A DNA stretch of 64,000 bases from Phycomyces blakesleeanus NRRL 1555(-) (Eukaryota > Mucoromycota > Mucoromycetes > Mucorales > Phycomycetaceae): NCBI RefSeq assembly GCF_001638985.1, contig NW_017265148.1:981239-1045238 (forward strand), in the 5' to 3' direction. The notes below the pieces were generated by a model, which was given only the letters and a program-made list of their open reading frames with translations, searched no databases and was not told the origin of the DNA. Position 1 is the first letter of the stretch, and each line of letters starts with the position of its first letter. Shown here piece after piece: positions 24,458-34,722 of the stretch. Both the position numbers and the translations under genes were made by a program.

Positions 24458-24543
24458 GCAGGAAGTAGTAGCACAGGAATTGCAGGAATTAGTTGCACAG
24501 GAATTGCAGGAAGTAGTTGCACAGGAATTGCAGGAAGTAGTGG
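24458..24543. repeat. 24-bp tandem repeat in the R1 leader
   Basis: Three full units and part of a fourth, GCAGGAAGTAGTTGCACAGG-type, lie between the 5' LTR and the gag start. Read on the coding strand they could give SCNSCATT repeats, but that frame stops before gag, so the block is best treated as untranslated leader. Confidence 0.75.
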
Positions 24544-24570
24544 TTTTGGGATCTTTCAGGGGGTTTTTAA

Positions 24571-24587
24571 GCAAAGCTTCTCCACCA
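24571..24587 (-). other. Putative primer-binding site of R1
   Basis: Directly after the 5' LTR, on the minus strand, the DNA reads TGGTGGAGAAGCTTTGC. TGG matches the CCA end of a tRNA as in most LTR elements. Which tRNA it is cannot be told by eye. Confidence 0.5.
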
Positions 24588-24841
24588 TAAAATAAGTGTG
24601 ATATGTTGGGATTGGAAGTTGCCTTTGAAGCGGCTGGAAGATATCACAAGAGTAGTTTTTCAGAAGAATAAAGATAATGTTTTATTTCGATGAAGCAATT
24701 TGTATTTATACTATCTTAAAGGGATTTTGCTAGAAGTTACTAGGTATTGGAAACTTCCAGCAGAGTGTAGTATTTCTGAGAAAAATTGAATTGGATTGGC
24801 CAGATTAGAATTCAGATTCTAGGAATGATATGCTCATGACA
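24588..24841 (-). repeat. R1 5' LTR
   Basis: On the minus strand it starts TGTCATGAGCATATC and ends CACACTTATTTTA just before the TGG of the primer site. Length is 254 bp, equal to the other LTR. Confidence 0.85.
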
Positions 24842-25104
24842 ATATATAAATTTGTGACTGCATAAAGTTCAATATTTAGAATTTTTAAAAAACTGGCGGA
24901 CATTTAATACTATTTTCATATATTGGCATTTGAAATAAAAAAATTGACACAAATCTTAAAATTTGCAATTATTAAAAAATTACACTATAAAAGAAAAAAA
25001 AGACTAAATTAGATGAAAAGTATTAAATATATATGTAAACCACCACAGATATTAGAAACCAAATATGATAGTGTATTGAGACGGTAGGCATGGCGGTTGG
25101 TGGC

Positions 25105-25497
25105 TGTTGTATCTAACATAATCGTAGATTCAAATAAAGCACACAGACAATAAGACAAAGACATATTGAATAAGCAACTAGTATCAATTATACATTATTT
25201 TTCACACTATCATTAAATAAAGAATATACCGATAACAAGGTCACACACCTTAATCAACATCACTAATCACTCAAACAAGAGCATGGGTAACAACTTAACA
25301 ATATATTATCTAAGATATAAGAAAACAGACATCACATGATATATTCAAATCATTATCATAAATACACACGCAATGTCTATATAAACTCACATAGCAAATA
25401 GCAATAGAAGATCATTTCTCTTTTCATCAATAAACAAAGTCTCACCATACTTCTCGTCTGCACTTTCTTTTTTCTTTCTTTTTCTAAAAAGATAACA
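25105..25497 (+). repeat. Solo LTR, family X, copy 1
   Basis: Starts TGTTGTATCTAACATAATCG and ends AAAAAGATAACA. It is flanked by the perfect 5-bp duplication GTGGC (25100-25104 and 25498-25502). It contains TCTATATAAACTCAC and an AATAAA signal followed by CAAAGTCTCACCATAC. It is homologous to 35009-35411. No internal region is attached, so this is a recombined solo LTR. Confidence 0.88.
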
Positions 25498-25502
25498 GTG
25501 GC

Positions 25503-26363
25503 CACCACACTGCAGAGAAAGTGAGAAGTTACAAGAGAAGACTGAAGTGAATGTAAAGTAGATAGACGAAGGTGGCAGAGCAGGCCATTATTAGAGGAAG
25601 TTTAGTTAAGAACAATAAAGTAATCTTTTTATCTCGTTAAAAACACTTTCCCATTTTTATTCATTTTGACAACTGATTCCATCCCCATACGCCTAGCCAT
25701 AAATATTATTTGACGCCCCTAATTAAATACTGAGTGCAGTTCTATTGTCTGAAGAATGTTTCCTCTTAACTGTAGTTTATTAACCCTCATTACCACGCCT
25801 CCAATTGGGAATACAACCCTTGCTAGCTAGTAACCCGGCTATAAACACTAGTCAACTAGAGCGTCCTTCTTCATAGTAGACTTGTAATTAGTTACATCTG
25901 CTCCCTCAAGTACCCTACATGTCAGTATGGCATCAAAGCAATATTATTGGCCTAAATCTTTTTTCGTTATGTAATTTTATGAATTGAATTTTTTTTTTTC
26001 CAAATAAAGGAGGAAAGAAGGTTTGGTTCTACTTCAAACTTTTTTGATCATAACAAATAGCTGTTCAAGTAAGACAAAACATTGAATAAGAAAATGTGGA
26101 GGTTGTATTAAGTAATGAAAAATAATTCTGTTAAAATTTAGTAAAGGCAACGATTTTCAGTATATAAAACGACTTTGGCAAGATTTCAAATAAGAAAATA
26201 TATACAATTGTTTTGTTTCTTATATAATGTAAGTAAAAAATGTCTTGCAAAGGCAGCCTTCTAACGCACAACTCAACTCAATGAAGATATAACTATATAC
26301 TAAATTTTTCCTATTTGATTACGGTTTATAAAAATAAGTTTATCATTTTTTTAAAAAAAAGTT
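25503..26363. other. Non-coding stretch between two solo LTRs
   Basis: I see no gene. A patch near 25690-25940 has a more balanced base composition than its surroundings and ends GTATGGCATCAAAGC, which loosely recalls a primer site, but no LTR could be defined. Confidence 0.5.
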
Positions 26364-26368
26364 GACAG

Positions 26369-26900
26369 TGTTGTAAATGAGTATTGACTACTGCTGTAAT
26401 TGAGAATAAGTCTGAAGGAAATAATATAAGGCCTCAGCTATTCCAGTCAAAGGTGTCTACCGATTACTTTATTATTTAACACACAGGTTTAGCATGCATG
26501 ATAGTGATTATATTTCATATGATGATATCACCATAATATGGGATACATCAGTGGATTATTATAAGCATAATTATAACTCATAAACACATTTACTTTCGAT
26601 GTTAATACTTCATTGGGACTACACACATTTATATAATTAATCATACATTAATTATCCCAAGATCACGTTGCTCTGATTAAGGCTCAGATAGGATCGATTA
26701 CCTGACCCCAGTCATATAATTTTCCCAATCCAAAACAATATAAATAGCAGTAGTAGTTCAGTGTAGGAACCTGGTCAAACTTTGATACAAAATCTTTCTC
26801 AATAAACAAAACCTACACAAGTTCTCACGAATCTTCGTTCCTAATTTCAAATCTTGAATTCTTCCTCTTAAAAACTTCTTCAACTTCAACCACCACAACA
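26369..26900 (+). repeat. Solo LTR, family Y, copy 1
   Basis: TGTTGTAAATGAGTATTGAC to TTCAACCACCACAACA, 532 bp, with a perfect 5-bp duplication GACAG (26364-26368 and 26901-26905). It contains ATATAAATAGCAG (TATA box) and AATAAACAAAACC. It differs from the LTR at 48633-49164 at a single visible position. Confidence 0.92.
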
Positions 26901-26905
26901 GACAG

Positions 26906-27767
26906 TTTATAAAAAAGAATTTGCTTTTTTTTAGAATCAGTTTGCTGCCATACAGAAAAATTTATAAAACAAGTCCAATAATAAACACAACATTAATCTC
27001 AGGGACCAATTATATTAGCGGACCTGAAGGTAGAAGAAATCTATAAAAGAGCATGTAACTGACATACTTAGAATCTAATCTTAATTGATACCAAAAACTC
27101 TTTCCTATTTCTACTCTAATAAAAACTCAAACATCACTAAATCTCACTTATTCCTACACGTCTACTACATCTCTTCTTCTATACACCTACACATACATCA
27201 CAAATACTTCACATTCTATTCTACTAAATTTGCATATTTTTTTTAATTTACATTTTTAATTTGCGCTTTTAATTTTTATTTTGGCCTCAATTTGCAAAGC
27301 TTGTTTGAACAAAATATAAATGTAAATTGCAATAAAAAAACCTAAATTACATATTATTTTTTATTTTCTGCGTTTCTGTGTTTTGTCTGCTGATATACAC
27401 ATTTTCCGGATATTATTTGTGCAAAAATAAAAATCGATTTGGTGAGAAAATGGAATTTACCAAATGCATCAAAAAAGGTGAATTAAGAAGAGAAATGACA
27501 GAAAATTGCATCAAGTTTTATATTTATTCTTGCACCAAATCAATTTTTATTTTTGACTAATAATTTTCAGAAAGTGTATATATCTTATATGTTTAATAAA
27601 AGAATATTATATCTATAAGCTTCATATTACTTCTGTCATATAATTTATCAATATAGGTTTTAATTTTTTGCATTTCTGTTTTATGCTTCTTATCACATAT
27701 ATTTGCTTTTTTTAATGAAAGAATATTGTAACTATAAGTTTTATATAAATTTTAGTATATAGTTTAT
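26906..27767. other. AT-rich non-coding stretch
   Basis: No convincing gene. A 60-codon ORF at 27378-27560 overlaps an inverted repeat and is not supported. Confidence 0.5.
27420..27557. repeat. Short element-like inverted repeat
   Basis: The arms 27421-27444 and 27533-27557 read AAAAATAAAAATCGATTTGG and its near-perfect inverse, about 138 bp end to end. Possibly a tiny MITE. The arms are AT-rich, so chance is not excluded. Confidence 0.4.
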
Positions 27768-28211
27768 TCATAGTTTTTTTTGTAAAAGCATAGTTTGAAC
27801 ATTTTTGCATAGTGTTTTTTCATATTCTTCTAAACTGGCATACTTGTGCATATGGGATTTTCTAGCTGGTAGGTTTAATCTACTTCTTATATGTCTTATA
27901 ACCCAACCAGCTGTTGATCTTGATATATCTATACTTTTTTCTACTTCTGACATTGTCATCTCATCAACAAAATACTTCTTCAGGACCAGCAAAGTTTCCT
28001 CTTCTGTATAAGCTTTGTAGCATTGCTTCCCCTTTGGTTTATCTTCAAGCATAATCAAATCTTCAAAATCCGAAACCTTGTCTTGTGTGCTGACACCTTC
28101 CATATATATTGGTTTTTTAATAAAGGCATAGCAGCTTTTCTTGACAGGCCTTGTCTGAATAGGATGGTAATTTAAATTGCAGTCATCAGCATTCCCTTCA
28201 AATGTCTCCAT
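27768..28211 (-). CDS. Orphan helix-turn-helix protein related to transposase N-termini
   Basis: 147 codons from METFEGNADDCN; the longer frame upstream has only a TTG start. Residues about 73-121 (YKAYTEEETLLVLKKYFVDE, then EVEKSIDISRSTAGWVIRHI) align by eye with the HTH part of the transposase at 31646 and with the HTH protein at 29275-29658. No DDE domain follows. It lies just outside the TA-flanked element at 28518. It is either a truncated transposase or a small DNA-binding protein. No stop or frameshift is seen inside. Confidence 0.45.
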   Translation of the reverse strand: METFEGNADDCNLNYHPIQTRPVKKSCYAFIKKPIYMEGVSTQDKVSDFEDLIMLEDKPKGKQCYKAYTEEETLLVLKKYFVDEMTMSEVEKSIDISRSTAGWVIRHIRSRLNLPARKSHMHKYASLEEYEKTLCKNVQTMLLQKKL

Positions 28212-28517
28212 GAAGTCAGAACTGCGAGGAAGAACTGTCAACTATTTGGGCATTTGAGATTGTTTGATCTTGTTAAAGTTAAATATGACTTTTAAAATAA
28301 TTGAAAAATATATGGATATAAAAATTAATTTTTAATGCTCTTTTATATTATTTCTAAACCTTTGCCATATCACAATAAATTTAATATAGTAACTCAAAAT
28401 TAAAGTAAGTAAGTAATATTAAAACCTTCAAAAGATATCAAATGCTTTAATAACAAGTATACTAAATTAGTAACTACACTGATCTATGAAAACAAATTTG
28501 TAATTGTGGCAAAAATA

Positions 28518-28735
28518 CTGGTTTTATCCATTCAATTGGCGCCCATTTCCATCTAATTAGCATCTGTTTCCATCTAATTAGAACCCATTGACATCTGATT
28601 GGCTTCCATAGAAATTGAATTTGCATCCATTGCCAGCTGAATTTGCTCCCATTGCCATCTGAATTTGCTCCCCCCCTTTTACTATTGGCGGAAGGGTATA
28701 TGGCACTCAAATTTTTTATCCTTACACCTTACAAT
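28518..28735. repeat. Left inverted repeat arm, built of ~21-bp units
   Basis: Units such as CCCATTTCCATCTAATTAG, CCATTGACATCTGATTGG and CCATTGCCATCTGAATTTG follow each other. The arm has one more unit than the right arm (an extra TTTCCATCTAATTAG). The ORFs read through it (rich in Trp and Ile) are repeat translations. Confidence 0.75.
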
Positions 28736-29077
28736 TTTTTTATATAACCATAGTATTTTTTTGTAAACGTTGTACTTTTTTTTGTAAATGTCGTACTTTT
28801 TTTTTGTAAATGTCATACTTTTTTTTTGTAAACGTCGTATTTTTTTATATAACCATAGAATTTTTTTTTGTAAACGTCATATTTTTTTTATATAACCATA
28901 GTATTTTTTTTTGTAAATGTTGTACTTTTTTTTTGTAAACGTCATATTTTTTTTATATAACCGTAGTATTTTTTTTTGTAAACGTCGTATTTTTTTTTGT
29001 AAACGTCGTATTTTTTTATATAACTGCCATATTTTTTTATATAAGTGCCATATTTTTTTATATAAGTGCCAAACGCC
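28736..29077. repeat. Two-unit minisatellite inside the left end
   Basis: Sixteen T-tract units of about 20 bp alternate irregularly between type A (T-run then GTAAACGTCGTA, 9 copies) and type B (T-run then ATATAACCATAGTA, 7 copies, the last three altered to ATATAAGTGCCATA-like). The right end at 33427-33473 keeps only about two units in inverse orientation. Confidence 0.8.
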
Positions 29078-29274
29078 TAATGTAATAGCACTTCAATATA
29101 TGTAGATCTTTCTACAAAGATACATCATAGAAAATATCTATAGAGAGAACTAACAGAATATGAAAACTTTTCTCCAGATTACTTTGTTGAAGTTAAATAC
29201 CTTACTGCAGTTATAAAATAATAAAGCAAGTATCTCATTATAATAATTATGTTAAAATTGAAAATGCAATGATA

Positions 29275-29658
29275 TTATTTGTATTCTTTCTTTATTGCAG
29301 AGTAAGTTTCGAATGAAAGATTGATTTTTTCATCACTTGTAGCCTCCTTGTTGTTTTTAATGAAAAAAACAACTGGAGACTTTCTCCACTTCAAAATATA
29401 GCCACCAGCAGTTGTTTGTTTCATATTTACTATCTTGCTGGCTTTTTTGATAGTTAATCCCCTTATGAAGTAGAGATAAAAAAGCTTTTTTATATCTTTA
29501 TCTGTAGGCTTTTGATATTGCCCTCTACTTTTTTTGGGGGTTTCGTCTGTTGTTGATGGGGCAGAACTTTTTGGATCTTCAGGCTTTTCAGGCTCTTCAA
29601 GCTCTTCCATGATTTTTTCAAAGGCACTGTTATATTCTTCAAGTTTCTCGTGTAACAT
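29275..29658 (-). CDS. HTH accessory protein within the DD34E element
   Basis: 127 residues from an ATG at 29658, uninterrupted. The N-terminal third is acidic and coiled-coil-like (LEEYNSAFEKIMEELEEPEK). A Ser/Thr linker follows, then SRGQYQKPTDKDIKKLFYLY and a helix-turn-helix ending QTTAGGYILKWRK. The last part resembles the GSYQKYNQNQVNKLFSLVF..TAQNYVRL segment of the transposase encoded on the opposite strand. No catalytic domain. It may act as a second binding protein or repressor, or be a relic; that is inference. Confidence 0.5.
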   Translation of the reverse strand: MLHEKLEEYNSAFEKIMEELEEPEKPEDPKSSAPSTTDETPKKSRGQYQKPTDKDIKKLFYLYFIRGLTIKKASKIVNMKQTTAGGYILKWRKSPVVFFIKNNKEATSDEKINLSFETYSAIKKEYK

Positions 29659-30854
29659 TTTAGGGTTTTCTGATAATAAAAGATGAAAAAATAAGAAATA
29701 GAAAGATATGTTAAAGTGACATATTTTATATAAATACAGTTATATCTAGTATATAGTAGTTATAATGAAATAGTAATTATTTAAGATGCAAGATAAAAAT
29801 CAGAACACAAGTTGAAGCAGCAAGAATAGATGTAAAGAAGATTGAGTTGTTGTTAAATAGTATTAGTCATTATATTTTCAGCTTTTTATATCAAAAAATA
29901 ATATTCCAAGGTCCACTAAATAAAGTAGTACAAATTGAACTCAAGGAGATAAAAAATAAATAGGACAATATATTACTTGCAGCCATAAATTTATTATAAA
30001 CATTCTTTTTTAAAAGAGATATCATAATTCTCTCTCTTTCCATTTGGTGTTTATATACTAAGACTCTTTATTTCTCTTCTTAAATCAGCAGTAAATCTCA
30101 TTCTCATGCTCACTTCAACAACTAAATATTACTCTGACAATGAAAACACTGCTTAAAGCTCTACATCTCATGAATTTTTTTATTATTTCCAGATCACATT
30201 ATGTTTCTGTATGTAAATAAAGCCTATACCTCGGAGTCATTGATATTAATCTCTAAATAATCTATAGTATTTTGAACAAAAGCTATAAATCTGAAAAGAA
30301 AATGTGACGATTCAACCCTTCGCCTACAAAGAAACTACAAGATTAAACATCTACCTGTACAATAGGAACCAGCCTACACATATTCATAATGCTTTTAAGT
30401 ACATTTCACCAACCATACTTTTTCGAAATCCAACAGTAAAATTCCCTCTACCGACCACACAAAAACTTGCCAATTTTTATCTCAAATATCCAGTAATTTG
30501 ATTGACTACCACAACAATTGTATTTCTTAGAGCCTGGTCCTACACAAGCATCTGATACCATTACAAAAAAGAATCCAAAAATGCTATATTTATTCAGCAC
30601 CTGCTCCAACCATTTTACAATGTCAGAATCCTGATCCTCTTAATATCAAACTCAACAACTCTTTGTAATCTGCACTCAAAACAAGTAAATGTCTAACAAT
30701 CTGTTAAATAACTGAAAGCGGTCCAAGAATTATGCTTTGCCCACAATACTATCTGATATCAATTTTGAAAACCCTCATGATACAAAATACCAAAAAAAAA
30801 CAAATATTACACACACAAAAACAGTAACAAAAAATAGCACAAGCTCGTGACAAA

Positions 30855-31065
30855 AAAACGAAATAAAAAAAGAGATGAAAAAAAAAGAAATAAAAAATAA
30901 AAAAAAATAAAAAAAAATAAAAAAAAGAAATAAAAAAAAATAAAAAAAAGAAATAAAAAAAAGAAATAAAAAAAAAGAAATAAAAAAAAATAGAAATAAA
31001 AAAAAAGAAATAAAAAAAAGAGAAATAAAAAAAAAGAAAAATAAAAAAAAAGAAAAATGTGATAG
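30855..31065. repeat. Low-complexity A/G tract
   Basis: Runs of AAAAAAGAAATAAAAAA over about 200 bp. Long minus-strand ORFs (Phe/Tyr/Ser only) in this block are artefacts of the composition. Confidence 0.85.
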
Positions 31066-31645
31066 CAATTTTAAAAATAATTTTCCAAATAGTATAACTA
31101 GCATTTTTATTCATAAATTTTTATAATATACATAATCATTTTTCTGCAAATAATTTCTGAAAAACTGAAAGTCTCAATAACTGAAAAATTGAAAATCTTA
31201 ATAACTGAAAATAAAATGGTATCTAACCACAGAAATTTCTGAAAAACTGAAAATCTCAATAACTGAATTTCGAGCTTTTCCTTGGCTCTATACAAAAAAA
31301 ACTTTTTTTTATTTTTTTTTGGTTGGGCAAACCCATGAGAAAAAATCCCACCCCTTCTTTCGAGACAGAGGACAGGACATCAAAAAGGCTCTGGTAGCAC
31401 TGTAAATTGGCTAATAAAATAAATGTTCTTAAAAGTGTGAAGAAGCTTAATATATAAACATTCATTATTCTTCAACACGTTCTTTATCCAAATATATTAA
31501 GACAACAGGATAAGACTATACCTTAGTAAAAATGTTTAATTTATTAAAATATTTTTTTTTGGTATATATACCCCAGTGTCTTAATAAAAGTTTCTCAGTT
31601 ATCTTTCTTCCTCGATTTTAACACCCTTTTTATTTTCAAAAAAAG

Positions 31646-33177
31646 ATGCCTACTTCCAACAACTCCCTCGAATTTGTTATGGACAAGCACTGTGAAATGG
31701 TCAGTCACAGCAGTTCTGCAGACCAAGCCCAGTTTTCTGGAATTGCTTTCGACCCCTTGTGCGATTTCAACCAAGAGATTGTTGACGAAATGCATGGAAA
31801 AGTTGTACTCCGGTCTGTGACAGATGTCTTTGTCAACCATGCCAATATGGAATGGACCCGTACCTCAGCTGGAAACCCAGCAGTCACAAACCTCTTAAGT
31901 CTCAGAAGTTTTTTGCCAACTGAAGTCAACGAGGCCACCACCAAAACCATTGTTGCACAGAAGCCGAAGACGAATCTACCAGAGAAGGTTGACCCTGATT
32001 CTGTTCCCACTGCAGAAAGCATAGGTCGAGGTTCGTACCAAAAGTACAACCAAAACCAGGTGAACAAGCTCTTCTCCTTGGTTTTCTCAGAAAACCAGAC
32101 TGCTGCTGCCGCTGCCAGAGAAATGGGCATCAATGTCCAGACTGCCCAGAACTACGTCAGGCTGACCAGAGAGAAGATCCAGGCCGATTTTGATGCTGTC
32201 ACGGTGGAGACTGATGAGTCCAATGGGCTGGAGACGATGGAGGTTGAAGAGGTTTCTGCGTCTAAAGAACGAAAAAATGGCAACCAAAAGTTGTTCCAGG
32301 TGCACTCTGCTTTTTTTTGAAGTTTTTCAAAAATAAACCAGATGCTACCTTGGAACAAGCAAGGATAGCTGTCATGGAAGAGTTCTCTGGGCTGCAGATT
32401 ACCAAATCAGCAATACAGAAGCACTTGGTGAAGAAGTGTGCCCTGACAATGAAGAAGTTGGAGAAGCTGCCTGAGAAGAGAGATGACATCAGCACAATTG
32501 AAATGAGACGAGAGCGCATTTTGGAGTGGCAACAACTTGCAGATTTCAACTATCTGTCGAACTGTGTGTTTATTGATGAAGCAGACTTCAACATGCATAT
32601 CAAGAGTACTTTTGGCCGTTCCGTCAGTGGCACCCTGGCTAAGACAACTGTCCCGATGCAGAGAGGTGTGTCCATCACCATCCTTGGTACAATGTGCAAG
32701 AGAGGGATTGTCAGTCTCTCATTGAAGAAACCCACTGCAGTCGCAACCAAAAAGAAGAGAAAGTTAAATATCTACACCAACGTTGAGGTGAATGGCCAAA
32801 TTAGTACCAGGATCCAGCACTACCTCGACTTTCTTAGTCATACAATGGACGTTCTGGACAGCCAGGGTATGCAAGGACGTTATCTCATCATGGATAATGC
32901 TCCTATCCATAAGGCCAATGAGGTGAAAGACTTTATTTCTTCCCATGGGTACAAGTGTACATATCTTCCTGTATATTCACCTTTCCTGAATCCAATTGAG
33001 GAAATGTGGTCCAAGATCAAGTTTGGTGTCCGCAGAGAAGAGATTACAGAGTCAGATGAGCTCATCTTAAGGATTACAGAATCAGCTAAGACTGTCACCC
33101 TTTTAGACTGTTTGGGTTGGATTAACCATGCCATTTCATTCTTTCCTCGCTGTTTGAACAGAGAGCAAAAGCTTTAA
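31646..33177 (+). pseudogene. DD34E transposase, one frameshift in a T8 run
   Basis: Two abutting frames (31646-32320 and 32317-33177) make one protein of about 510 residues if the T run at 32311-32318 had nine bases. Part 1: a 130-residue leader, then GSYQKYNQNQVNKLFSLVF and an HTH (AAREMGINVQTAQNYVRLTR). Part 2: a second HTH-like segment (QITKSAIQKHLVKKC) and a DDE_3-type core with CVFIDEADFN (Asp1), LIMDNAPIHK (Asp2) and PFLNPIEEMWSKIKF (Glu, 34 residues between). Everything else is open, so the lesion is recent, a sequencing undercall, or bypassed by slippage. Confidence 0.85.
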
Positions 33178-33432
33178 GTATGTCTTTTATGTCTATTTAA
33201 GCTCTTTACACTCTATGTCTTTTTTTATTTTCTTTTTATTTTTTACTACTTTATGTCCCTCTTTTTCTTTTTTTTTTTACCACTTTATATCCCTCTTTTT
33301 TATTTGTTTTACTGCTTTATGCTTTTCTTTTTTTATTACTTTGTATTTCATTATATCTTACTTCTTATTATGTGTTCTATTTCTCTATCAACTAATTATA
33401 CCTAATAAAAATATCCATGTTTTATGCCAAAA

Positions 33433-33674
33433 AAATACGACGTTTACAAAAAAAAATACTACAGTTATATAAAAAAAACTGTAAGGCTTAAGGATAAAAA
33501 ATTTGAGTGCCATGTACCCTTCCGCCAATAGTAAAAGGGGAGGAGCAACTTCAGATGGTAATGGAAGCAAATTCAGTTGGCAATGGATGCAAATTCAATT
33601 TCTATGGAAGCCAATCAGATGTCAATGGGTTCTAATTAGATGGAAATGGGCGCCAATTGAATGGATAAAACCAG
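33433..33674. repeat. Right inverted repeat arm of the DD34E element
   Basis: Reverse complement of the left arm with few substitutions: GGATAAAAAATTTGAGTGCC, CTTCCGCCAATAGTAAAAGG, then the ~21-bp units up to GGATAAAACCAG and TA. The preceding 33178-33420 is a T-rich low-complexity tract. Confidence 0.8.
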
Positions 33675-33676
33675 TA

Positions 33677-34099
33677 CTTACTGAAAAAGTTATGAGTAAC
33701 AATAGAATATATCTTTGAGCTTATTTTAGTAAAAACCAAGATAAAGTAAACTATAATGCAGTACAGATCACCTGCTTAGAAAAGATAGTACAAATATGAG
33801 ACATAATATGTATAATTTTTATGTAAGAGATGGTAAAAAATAACAATATAATTTAGTTATATTCCGAAGCATGATCAAACCAACACAATCATACTTGAGC
33901 AAGATTCACAGTATAAAATTAAGAGAACAATAACAGTTAAATGCTTAGATAAAAAAGAGCAAGTATGAGCAGTATGATATAACCATGAGGGAAATTGAAT
34001 TGAGAGATAAGAAGAATATAGCTGTAATGTATTACAAGCAACGTTCTAAAAAATTATGTTGCCCAGTAATCATCAAATACTGTTTGTGGCAGAAAATTG
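33677..34099. other. AT-rich stretch, no gene seen
   Basis: No ORF or repeat can be supported. It may be part of the LINE upstream region. Confidence 0.4.
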
Positions 34100-34640
34100 A
34101 GCCAAGATGAACCAGATGTTTGGATAGAGAATGACAGAGATTAACAGTGCTGTGTAACTTTAGGGATAGTATGATACACAATTAACTACAAAAAGTTGTA
34201 ATATGCTACATACAGCATGTAATAAAATGAAATTGGACCAAGCAAGCATTGAATAATATCTACAGCTTAAAATTGGCTAAAATAACCCAAATACTAGAGT
34301 TAATAATGATAGAGATTAACAATGTAATATAAATTTAAGCATAATCTGATATGAAATTAGCTACAACTAGCCACATGGTGCTCAAAGTAACCCTATAGAA
34401 AATGGAATTGGGTGAAGTGAGAGTTGGATAATCTTCATAGTAAAACTTTGAGCAATAATAGGCTAAATAAGTGGACAAAGAAAGATGAAGATTAACAATG
34501 TAGTACAACTTTTGTGCACATTTTAAGTCAAGACAAGCTATGCTTTGTACGTATGCTCAAAGTACAAAATCTGGAATTTAAAGTGGATCAAGTGAACATT
34601 AAATAATGGTTATGTATAACATTTGAAATAAAATAATTTG
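34100..34640 (+). repeat. Three ~175-bp tandem monomers upstream of the LINE
   Basis: The landmark GATTAAC recurs at 34139, 34314 and 34490 (spacing 175 and 176). Each is preceded by a TTGGCTAAAATAACCC / TTGAGCCAAGATGAACC / ATAGGCTAAATAAGTGG block and followed by AAATTGGACCAAG / GAATTGGGTGAAG / TAAAGTGGATCAAG blocks. The copies are diverged. The array stops about 80 bp before the first LINE ORF. Confidence 0.65.
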
Positions 34641-34722
34641 TTTTATTGTCAAAAGTGAAAGTAGAAAATAATTGCTTCTCTTTATATATTAGTATTTTTG
34701 CAAATTTAAATCTTGAATACAA

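Larger units (their letters stand above)
16735..24841 (-). mobile_element. Ty3/gypsy LTR retrotransposon (element R1), with a pogo insertion
   Basis: Two 254-bp LTRs (16735-16988 and 24588-24841) flank a minus-strand gag-pol. The flanks share ATAT (16731-16734 and 24842-24845), or AATAT if the last base is assigned outside the LTR. The element is 8107 bp, or 5246 bp without the nested pogo element at 19483-22343. Integrase lies downstream of RT/RNase H, the Ty3/gypsy order, and no chromodomain follows it. The LTRs differ at 14 positions and the pol frame is broken, so it is an old, dead copy. Confidence 0.88.
28518..33674. mobile_element. TA-flanked DD34E element (Tc1/IS630-like) with array-type inverted repeats
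   Basis: TA (28516-28517) is followed by CTGGTTTTATCCATTCAATT; the inverse ends at 33674 and is followed by TA (33675-33676). The inverted repeats extend some 200-250 bp and are built of degenerate units of about 21 bp. Length is 5157 bp. It holds a minus-strand HTH gene (29275-29658), a plus-strand transposase (31646-33177) and long homopurine/homopyrimidine tracts. 29659-30850 has no recognisable content. The DD34E core and the TA target fit the Tc1/mariner-IS630 group; the size and extra gene are unusual for it. Confidence 0.8.

Noticed and set aside
25690..25950. Copia-type LTR end and primer site (GTATGGCATCAAAGC)
   Set aside because: Only a loose match; no LTR start, partner LTR or copia coding sequence could be found.
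28474..28710. ORF resembling the one at 33503-33718
   Set aside because: Both are readings of the inverted repeat arms of one element, not genes.
30749..31114. Long minus-strand ORFs rich in Phe and Tyr
   Set aside because: They translate an A-rich low-complexity tract; no start context or motif.
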